Positions 55,129-64,000 of a stretch of DNA of 64,000 nucleotides are shown piece after piece. Numbering within the stretch: the first letter of the stretch is position 1; every line of letters starts with the position of its first letter. The translations under genes were made by a program, and so were the position numbers. Source of the DNA: Chytridium lagenaria (lineage: Eukaryota > Chytridiomycota > Chytridiomycetes > Chytridiales > Chytridiaceae); the NCBI GenBank assembly GCA_025449115.1, contig JAHLKC010000015.1, positions 248,001 through 312,000 of the forward strand, written 5' to 3'. A model generated the notes under the pieces. That model ran no database searches, was not told where the DNA came from, and saw nothing but the letters and a program-made list of their open reading frames with translations.

Positions 55129-55447
55129 GATAGTTCGGTTATTACTTTTTCGTGAATAAATGCAGGCAGTAGTGTTGTCGTTGTGTACTATTTTGCAGTG
55201 AATATATGCAGATGATGAATGATGCGGTTGAATAGTGAATGACGTGAATAATGACGTGAATGCGTTCTTTTTCAGTAATGCAGGGTTAAGCGTAACTCCT
55301 CCTCCACCCTTTAACAGGCAAAAGCTTGCAAGGTTGCCACCCTTATTTATTATTTGTGAATGTCCAGGATACAGGATATTATTGCATAGCATCTGCAAAA
55401 AAAATTGCATTCCCAAAAATTTGTACTATTCGGGTCATGCAGTGAAA
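55129..55447. promoter_or_regulatory. Shared upstream region of AMMECR1 and dynein genes
   Basis: 319 bp between divergent start codons, so it probably contains both promoters. No TATA box stands out. Confidence 0.5.
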
Positions 55448-58400
55448 ATGAGCAGTGAGGAACCTGAGAACGCGAGGCTCGATGGAGACTCCCTGTCGGG
55501 AGGGGATCCATCAGCCCTCAAGATCCATCTGGAGAGATTACTCCCTGTAGTCATGGATGCAGATCCATCAGATGTCAGGAATTCATTGTTTGTAATGCCT
55601 GAAGCTGTGGAGAGGTAAACTATCATCGGACGAGCCGTTTGACTTCCACCTTTATACAAAACGTTGTCGCATCCCAACTAAACTGCCTATGCATTGATAT
55701 CAGGTTGAGACGTTTCGCTTCAGATCCTAGTCTTCAAGCCCTTTACATCCTTAAAGAAAAACCGACGCAAAGATTACAAAAGAAGGTAGACACACAAACC
55801 ACCTTCCTTATTATCTAAACCATCACTCAAAGATGACGACATTCGTTCCTTCCTCTACTCCGTTGCGCTCGAATTGAGCTACACTGACAAACATGTCTCT
55901 GCACTCGTTCTCATCAAACGCACATCCATCATCGAGTCCACCCGTCCCCTTCAAACGCAACTCCAACTCATCATCCTCCCTGGTCCAAGTGATGGAGGGA
56001 ACGCATTCGAGACATTACACTCATACATTCATAACGCCGTGTCTCCGTTTTTTGACGCATACCTTTCGGCAAAGACGATTGTCCCTGGAACCATGACAAA
56101 TCGAGACGACAAGGACTCGAAAACAGGTAAAAACCCTCCCACCTTAAATGTCTCCCCCTAACCTTTAATAAAAGGTATCCCAATGGCCAAAAAGAAGATT
56201 GCCGAACTTGAACTCTCTCTTCTTCAACTTCAACAAAACGTGGAGATCCCCGAAATATCATTAACGATCCACCCGGTCGTTCAACGCACTGTCGAAAAAT
56301 TTAAGGAACCGATGTGAAACCAACTGTCGACGCTTGCGGGGATGTGGTCAACGATTCCGTGTTCCTTAACAAACTCCAGGCTGATGTGAATGGATGGATT
56401 AAGGAGATTCAACGCGTTACAAAGTTTCAGAGAGATCCCACGACAGAACTGCGAGTCAGAAATCAATTATTGGTTGAGTATGGAACGAGCGTTGGGGCAG
56501 ATTGAGGAACAGTTTGAAAAGCAAGGATGTGGTGCTGACACTTGATATTCTGCGTCATGCGAAGCGATTTCACGCAACTGTCTCTTTCCTCGCTGACACT
56601 GGTCTTAAAGAATCCACTGAGAAGGTTCAAAAATACAACCAACTCATGCGTGACTTTCCGCTCAACGAGCTCCTCTCTGCGACAGATGTTGACAAATCAA
56701 AGACAGCGTTGTGTTGATTTTTGGACATGTGAACAAGAAGTTGAAGTTAAGCCCGTATCCCATCAAGAGGGCTTTGCCGCTTGTGGGAGCGATTTCGAAG
56801 GATTTGAATGAGCAGTTGCTGAAGGTTTTGGGGAGTAGACGGGTTATGTGGTTGGGGTATGAGGAGTTTGAGAAGGCGACGAGTGGATGTGAAGAAGTGT
56901 TTAGGACTTGGGATGAACAGGCAAAGGAGTTTACGAATGTCGCTAGTATTTTTTTTTTATGTATTTGTGATTATTATTTTGTTTATTGGTTGATATTTTA
57001 TGAAGACGCTTTTATTCTTGGTTGACTTTCACTGTTCATTATGGTGTTAGTTTCTAATGTTATGTACTATCATCTAACAGAGAAGTCACTCGCAAACGTT
57101 CCGAGAAAATCCTCCCGATGAAAATTAATAACGCCCACGCAAAGCTCCAGGAGCGTATCAACTTTATCAGGGCGTTCAGGAGACAGCATGAACAGCTTCA
57201 TAATACCATCTTGAAGTGATGAAACCCGAGAAGATGGGAGAAAAGATGGTGAATTTGAGTGACGTTAATGCGTTGGATGATGTGAATTGGCGTATGAGAC
57301 TGTCAAGAGTATTGATGTGTTGGATGTGTCGCCTGGTGAGTTTTTCTTACTAGAGTCTGGTGGACGGTTTGATATGTGGGCAGTTACTAGATTGTGGATG
57401 GGTTCTTTTATTTGAATTCCTTTGTATTATATTTACGGGCTTCTACTTTGATGAAAGTGAAAGGTTTTGATTAGTCGGGGAATTTGTCCTGGCTTCAGAG
57501 GCATGTCACTGATCTTGTTTTTTAGAGGGAACTGAGATTTGGGTCTCAGCGGAGAACACCTACAATGAGAGGGTCGCGCGAGTTGAAAACCAAATTATTG
57601 CAAGGCTTCGTGATCGTCTTGGAACTGCCAAGAATGCCAACGAGGTATATATGTATTTCTCTGTGTCTCTTCTAACCTTCCGTGCAGATGTTCCGCGTTT
57701 TCTCCAAATTCAACGCCCTGTTCGTCCGCCCAAAAATTCGTGGTGCCATTCAAGAATACCAAACCCAACTCATTGAAAACGTGAAAGAAGATATTAAGAA
57801 ACTTCACGATAAATTCAAGATGCAGTACCGCAATTCCGAGGCATACCATATGAGTCAAGTTCGCGATCTTCCACCGATTTCAGGGGCCATCATCTGGGCC
57901 CGTCAGATTGAGCGTCAGTTGGGCTCTACATGAAGCGCGTTGAAGATGTCCTTGGCAAGGGGTGGAGCTTTACGCGGAGGGTCAGAAATTGCAGAGCGAA
58001 AGTGGTTCGTTCCGAAAAAAATTGGAGACGAAACCCATCTGTGATCAATGGCTTGCTGAGATCACCAAACGCGACCTTAATGTTTCTGGCCGAATTTTTG
58101 AAATCACGCGTAACCGTGGCATCGGCACACTGGCGCTTGGTATTAATTTCGATAGTCAGATTATCACTCTCTTCAAGGAGGTTAGGAACTTGGTGTGGTT
58201 TGGATATCAGATTCCGCATACTGTTGCGAATGTGGCTAAGGACGCTAAGAGAGTTTATCCCTTCGCTGTTAGTTTGAGTGAGACTGTGAGGACTTATTCA
58301 CAGACCGTGGGGAAGGTAGCTAAAAATGGTGTTGTGGTCGATCTGGTGGCGGCCTACAGGAAGGATGTGCAGACGCATATTTCGAAGGGGATTCAGTTGA

Positions 58401-61400
58401 GATGGGATTATTTTGTCAATACAGTGAGTGTTTTTGTTGTTTTTTTTGCTACTTAAGGGCTTGTCATTGTGGTAGTTTTGATTTGTGTGATTTGTGCGGT
58501 TCTGATGCGTATTGACAATTTCTAGTATGACTCGAGACCATTTTCTAGTCAGACGAATTTGAGTGAGAGTTATAGGGAGAATCGACATGTGGTTTTCGTG
58601 AGAGAATTTGCGTCGATTGTGTCTGTCTTCCAAGACAAGGTGAACTCTGCGATCTCCATCTACGATGAAATCAAGTTATCGATTGAGGAGCTGAAGATTT
58701 GTGTGTTTTCGAGGGAGAAGTTCCAGGATACGTTGGATAAGATTCAACGATCGGTATGTGTTGTTTTCGTGCGGCGGTTCAACTTTATTTATTAACGAAC
58801 GTCTACATGTATTTTGTAGATTGACCGTCTCAACCTCGAATCCTACTCCAATCTCGACTCTTGGACTGCCGACCTTGACCTTCAAATCGAGGACGTCCTC
58901 GCACCCGGCTCCAAGCAGCTCTCCAATCTTGGGTCAAGGAATTCCAGAGCCAATCACAGGACTCTAGCTTCCTTGACGCTAAAAGAAAGAACCGTGCGCG
59001 TAGAGGGACTGTGGTGTCGAGTCATGGGGATGAATTCAAAAATGAGAAGGAACGGCCTTTGATTAAGGCGATTGTGCATGAGATTAGGTTGAAGAATCAG
59101 AGTATGTACTTGGATCCGCCTCTGGAGTTTGGGAGACAGAATTTCTATGGGCAGTTGCATGAGTGGCTGTGTGAGTGTGCTTTTATCTGTTCAGGAACTT
59201 TATTGTTGCAATTGAAGGGGTCATTATTTATTTTGTTTAGCCGTCGTGTGTGATTTGAGGAGGATTCAGAGCTCGCGATATGATATTACGATCGAGAAGA
59301 ACTTTGAGGCTCCAAAAAGCCTAAACTACACGAATTTGGTACGTATTATACCTAGCAGAACTTTGATTGCAGCGAAATTTAATTTTTGTGATCATAGTTA
59401 ATCAAGCTGCAAGATAACACCGTGACGATGGCTTATGGAGCAATTGAGAACATGCTTTCAAGGGTTTCGAGCTACGTCACTGTTTGGTTGCAGTACCAGA
59501 GCTTATGGGACCTTGAAAACGAGTATGTCTACTCTAAGCTCGGCGAGGATCTCGGGAAAGTGGCAGCAACTCGTTCTCGAAATCAAGAAAGCACGTGCTA
59601 CGTTCGACAACTCTGAGACTGAAAAATCTTTGGAGTCGTTGTGATTGGATTATGAGCAGGTTCAGTCCAAGGTGAATGCCAAATACGAATCAATGGCAGA
59701 GAGAGATTCTCAACCGCTTTGGTACAAAGCTTGGAGTGAACATGAAGGATTTCTTTAGCCTTGTGTCCAAGGCGAGAACTGAGCTTGAGATGCAAAGTGT
59801 TGAAGGGAATTCGACGGCAGAAGCTGTTTCGTTCATTACGTTTGTACAGGACTTGAAAAAGAAGCTACCGCAGTGGACGAATGATGTGGAGATATTTAGA
59901 CAGTCCGCAAAAGGTGTTGGAGAGACAGAGATTTTTGTTTTCCGTCCGGACTGGCTGTTTTTGGATAATGTGGAGGGGGAGTGGAGTGCGTTCAACGAAA
60001 TTCTTACGAGAAAGAATAATGTTATTCAGGAGCAGATTGGTAAGCATTGCGTTGTTACGGAAAGTTAACTGGGTATTTTAGGTGGTCTGCAAATGAAAAT
60101 TATTGCTGAAGAGAAGATTGTTAAGCAGAAGATTGAGGATATCCTTGGAGAGTGGAATAAGGATAAGCCAGTCCGTGGAGATATAAAGCCCGCGGACGCA
60201 ACGAACTTCCTTTCCACTTTCGAGTCTCGCTCAACAGGATCAAAGAGGAATATGATCTTGTCTGTAGGGCGCGTGAAGCTTTGGACCTTGATCTCATCAC
60301 CGATAATCGCCTTGAGCCGCTTATTGAGGAGCTCAGGGATCTTAAGGGCGTTTGGAACTCCCTTTCGCAAGTGTGGGGATCGCTTTATGAGATCAAAGAC
60401 ACGCTTTGGACGTCAGTTATGCCTAGAAAGACCAAGCAGCAACTTGACGTTCTTCTTTCTTCGACAAAGGACATGCCAACAAGATGCGTCAGTATGCTGC
60501 ATTTGAGTTTATGCAGGAGACACTCAAGTCGTACCTGAAATTGAACTCGCTCTTAACGGATCTGAAGTCTGAGGCGCTTCGTGATAGACATTGGAAACAG
60601 ATTTTCAAGGTTCTTAAGTTTGAAGGGACCTTGTCGTTCACGGAAATTACACTTGGACATCTTTGGGATGGGGATCTCAAGAGACATGAGACTGTGCTGA
60701 AGGAGGTTGTGGTGACGGCGCAGGGCGAGATGGCGCTTGAAGAATTTATTCGCATGGTCAGGGAGACATGGACGAGTTTCTCGCTGGAGCTCGTGAATTA
60801 TCAGAATAAGTGTCGTTTGATAAGGGGGTGGGACGATTTATTCTCCAAATGCTCTGAGCATTTGAATTCCCTAACTGCTATGAAGCATTCACCTTATTAT
60901 AAGGTATTTGAGGAGGAGGCTTCATCGTGGGAGGATAAGTTGAACAGGATACACTTGTTGTTTGATGTGTGGATTGATGTGCAGAGACAGTGGGTGTACC
61001 TTGAGGGGATTTTTACGGGGAATACCGACATTAAGCAGTTGTTGCCGATTGAGTCACAGAGGTTCCAGAACATTAACCTGGAGTTCATGAACGCCATGAA
61101 GAAGGTTTACAAGTCTCCACTGGTGCTTGACGTTTTAAATGTGCCGGGTATTCAAAAGTCGTTGGAGAGGCTTGCGGATCTGTTAGCAAAGATCCAGAAG
61201 GCTTTGGGAGAGTACCTAGAGAGAGAGAGGTCGTCGTTCCCACGGTTCTACTTTGTGGGAGATGAGGATTTGCTTGACATTATTGGAAACAGCAAGGATG
61301 TGTTGAGGATTCAAAAACATTTCAAGAAGATGTTTGCAGGGATTTCGAGGATCATGTTGAGTGAGGATAATGGCCAGATTCTTGGACTTGTGTCTAAAGA

Positions 61401-64000
61401 AGGGGAAGAGGTTCCGCTCAAGACGCCGATTGTCATAAAGGATCATTCGAGAATTAATGACTGGTTGCTGGCTATTGAGAAGGAGATGAAGAGGTCGCTT
61501 GCTTTGATCCTAGCTGATGCCTTGAGTCTCTAAATAGCTTTTACTTTGCCGAGACGGTTTCCGAGTCGGCCCTGTTAGATTGGATCGAGAAATTTCCGGC
61601 CCAACTTATCAACTTGTCAGCTCAGATTGCTTGGACGCACGCGGTTGAGAAGTCGTTTGCAGAAAAGAATCTAGACGGGACTCTCCAGACTGTTTTACGC
61701 AGTTTAACGCTTCTCGCTGATATTGTATTGAGGGATCTTCCTCCTATTCGGAGACGAAAGTGTGAGCACCTCATCACTGAGCTTGTACATCAGAGAGATG
61801 TGGTCAGGTCTTTGATCAAAATTGGAGCTACTCATGCAAAGGACTTTAGCTGGCTTTACCAGATGAGGTTCTACTGGAACGAGAAGGCGGAGGATCCATT
61901 ACAGAGATTGTCAATCCGGATGGCTAATGCTACGTTCTTCTACGGGTTCGAGTACCTCGGTGTTGCAGATCGTCTTGTGCAAACACCCCTTACCGACAGA
62001 TGCTATCTCACTATGACGCAGGCTCTTGATGGACGACTGGGTGGAAGTCCGTTTGGGCCAGCTGGCACAGGGAAGACGGAGAGTGTTAAAGCCTTGGGGT
62101 GTCAGCTTGGACGCTTTGTGTTGGTGTTTTGTTGTGATGAAAACTTTGATTTCCAGGCGATGGGTAGGATTTTTATTGGATTGTGCCAGGTTGGAGCTTG
62201 GGGTTGTTTTGATGAATTCAATCGGCTTGAGGAGAGGATTTTGTCGGCGGTGTCGCAGCAGATCCAGACGATTCAGCTCGGATTGAAGGATGGGAATGAG
62301 ATTGAGTTAGTGAATAAGCCCTTAAAGGTTAATTCGGATACAGGTTGGGTTTTTTTTTATATTCTTTGTTTAGCGTATGAATATGAAGTGTTATCTTACC
62401 ATATGATTAGGTATCTTTATCACTATGAACCCTGGATATGCCGGACGATCCAACCTCCCTGATAACTTGAAGAAATTGTTCCGCAGTATCGCTATGACCC
62501 ACCCTGACCGTGAGCTGATCGCCCAGGTCATGCTTTACTCTCAGGGCTTCCGCACCGCCGAGCTGTTGGCCTCCAAGGTTGTCCCGCTCTTTAATTTATG
62601 CTCCGAGCAGCTCTCGACGCAGAGCCACTACGATTTTGGTCTTCGCTCGTTGAAGAGTGTTCTAGTCAGCGCTGGAAACTTGAAGAGAGATCGGTTAAAT
62701 AATGCTAGAGAAAAGCAGTTGGTTGGTGCTGCCCTGGATGAAATTTCAGGCCTGTTGGTGAACAAGAGATTGTGATTCAGAGTGTGAGGGAAACGCTTGT
62801 GCCTAAGCTTGTTGCTGAGGACATTCCTCTGTTGCAAAGGTAATTTATCTGGCTTGGATATACGCTAACTTAAGCAGCCTTCTTCAGGATGTCTTTCCTG
62901 GCGTCAACTACGTCCCCGTGGATCTTGAGAAGCTTAAGGATTGCATCAACTCTGTTTGCAAGCGCCGTAACCTTACTGGTGGAGAGTTCTGGATTGAGAA
63001 GGTCATTCAGCTTTATCAGATCAGAACATTCATCATGGTCTTATGATGGTGGGCCCATCTGGGTCTGGAAAGTCTTCGGCTTGGCGGGTTCTTCTCGAAG
63101 CTCTTGAGCTGGCTGATGGCACCGAGGGGAGCTCGTACGTTATCGATCCAAAGGCTATCCGAAAGATGCTTTGTATGGTAGCATGGATAACACGACTAGA
63201 GAGTGGACCGATGGTCTCTTTACGCATATTCTTCGCAAGATTATCGATAATGTGAGGGGTGAGAGTCTTCGCCGTCACTGGATTGTGTTCGATGGTGACG
63301 TTGACCCGGAGTGGGTTGAGAACCTTAACTCAGTTCTCGACGATAACAAGCTTCTGACGCTTCCTAATGGAGAGCGTCTGTCGTTACCTCCGAATGTTAG
63401 GATTATGTTTGAGGTTGAGACTCTTAGATACGCTACCCTTGCCACTGTATCGCGGTGCGGTATGGTATGGTTCAGTGAAGAGGTTGGACGGAGGATATGA
63501 TGTATAAAATTACTTGCAGAACCTTAAGACTATCAGTCTTGATGAAGGGGAAGAGGATACTCTTGCTAGACGCGCTGGAGATGGTTCTGGACGCGAAGAG
63601 TCACTGTCGCTTCTTACCCAGAAGCGTATCGCTGATATTCTCAGTCCGTTCTTCCGTAGTCAAGGCCTGGTTTCTCGCTGTCTTGGTTTTGTCCTATCGC
63701 TTGCTCATATCATGGACTTTACACGAGTCCGTGTTCTCGGCCCCTCTTTTCGCTCCGAACAAGGCTGTTCGCAACGTCCTGGACTACAACTCGAGTCACC
63801 CCGACTTCCGCTAACATCCGAACATTTAGAAAAGTACATATCTAAAAAGCTTGTACTGTCACTCGTTTGGAGTTTCTCCGGTGACGCAAAAGCTGATCTA
63901 AGGAATCAGTTTGGGGAGTCTTAAGGTCTTTGACGTCTGTGGATATGCCTTTAGATTCTTCAAGTGTGCTTGACTTCGATGTGGATCTTACGAGTGGAGA
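55448..64000 (+). CDS. DYN1: Cytoplasmic dynein heavy chain, N-terminus to AAA2 (runs off the window)
   Basis: Motor subunit of cytoplasmic dynein for minus-end transport on microtubules. From ATG 55448 ([13 protein letters not shown]) the tail domain (DHC_N1) runs to about 60450, with [11 protein letters not shown] and [19 protein letters not shown]. The linker (DHC_N2) follows, including [20 protein letters not shown] (60950) and [16 protein letters not shown]1: Walker A GPAGTGKT at 62055-62078, Walker [44 protein letters not shown]2: GPSGSGKS at 63052-63075, then [40 protein letters not shown] and [16 protein letters not shown]1/AAA2 wording is that of cytoplasmic dynein 1 rather than axonemal dynein. 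Introns include 55615-55703, 57645-57687 and 62344-62410. At least ten one-base shifts (near 56310, 56505, 57935, 60240, 60480, 61530, 63170 and others) break the frame while the protein stays highly conserved. An upstream in-frame ATG (55235) was not chosen because it lies in the shared promoter. Confidence 0.95.
61911..62460 (+). CDS. Dynein AAA1 module (main ATPase site)
   Basis: Part of the dynein heavy chain, listed for its completeness: [20 protein letters not shown] leads into the Walker A loop [20 protein letters not shown], then [20 protein letters not shown], Walker B CFDEFN (about 62206-62223), and the sensor-1 segment split by the 62344-62410 intron (DTG, then [13 protein letters not shown]). 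Lys in GKT and Glu in FDEF are present, so the main ATPase site is intact by sequence. This stretch has no frame shift, unlike its neighbours. Confidence 0.93.

Noticed and set aside
55448..64000. Programmed frameshifting in dynein
   Set aside because: Breaks occur in varied contexts, not at a common slippery codon, and mostly fit a missing homopolymer base.
1..64000. tRNA or rRNA genes
   Set aside because: I looked for cloverleaf-like boxes and rRNA-like segments by eye and saw none that I could support.

Overview
This is eukaryotic nuclear DNA. The conserved genes are split by short GT-AG introns (43-110 nt, T-rich, one with a 29-T run), and most of the window is nested transposable elements. 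The host genes are a squalene epoxidase (ergosterol/sterol synthesis), an AN1/UIM zinc-finger protein, an AMMECR1-family protein and a cytoplasmic dynein heavy chain. That set excludes land plants and fits an early-diverging (zoosporic or mucoromycote-like) fungus or another unicellular protist. The taxon cannot be fixed from the sequence alone.

Layout: 0.1-2.0 kb, 3' part of squalene epoxidase (+). 2.0-4.5 kb, non-coding. 4.6-9.4 kb, an unrecognised multi-exon, transposon-like gene with a zinc-ribbon-like exon and a Ser/Ala-rich linker. 9.6-10.5 kb, an intron-bearing serine recombinase (+). 12.75-25.27 kb, a Tc1/mariner-type DNA transposon with TA target duplications and 26-bp perfect inverted repeats. 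It carries a Ulp1-type protease, a DDE transposase, a zinc-knuckle exon and a minus-strand accessory gene, and is itself interrupted by a 7.35-kb LTR element (16557-23910) whose interior encodes a gag-like coiled-coil protein and an ExoIII/APE-type nuclease but no recognisable reverse transcriptase. 25.6-30.1 kb, PIF/Harbinger-type remnants. 32.3-33.0 kb, a non-LTR retrotransposon fragment. 33.0-35.1 kb, CGTACG-rich repeats. 33.9-38.5 kb, a KDZ/CxC-type transposase-like gene (-) split by a solo LTR. 38.5-52 kb, a nest of Ty1/copia elements of at least two LTR families, including a local inversion. 52.9-54.3 kb, the AN1 zinc-finger gene (+). 54.4-55.1 kb, AMMECR1 (-). 55.4 kb to the window end, the dynein heavy chain (+), complete from its start through AAA2 and truncated by the window edge.

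The conserved host genes and several elements show repeated one-base frameshifts at otherwise well-conserved positions, mostly looking like a missing base in a short homopolymer. The simplest reading is a long-read assembly with residual indels, so broken frames in ordinary genes here should not by themselves be taken as pseudogenisation. Target-site duplications, the LTR insertion into the KDZ exon, the inversion and the loss of the YVDD box are larger events that this does not explain.
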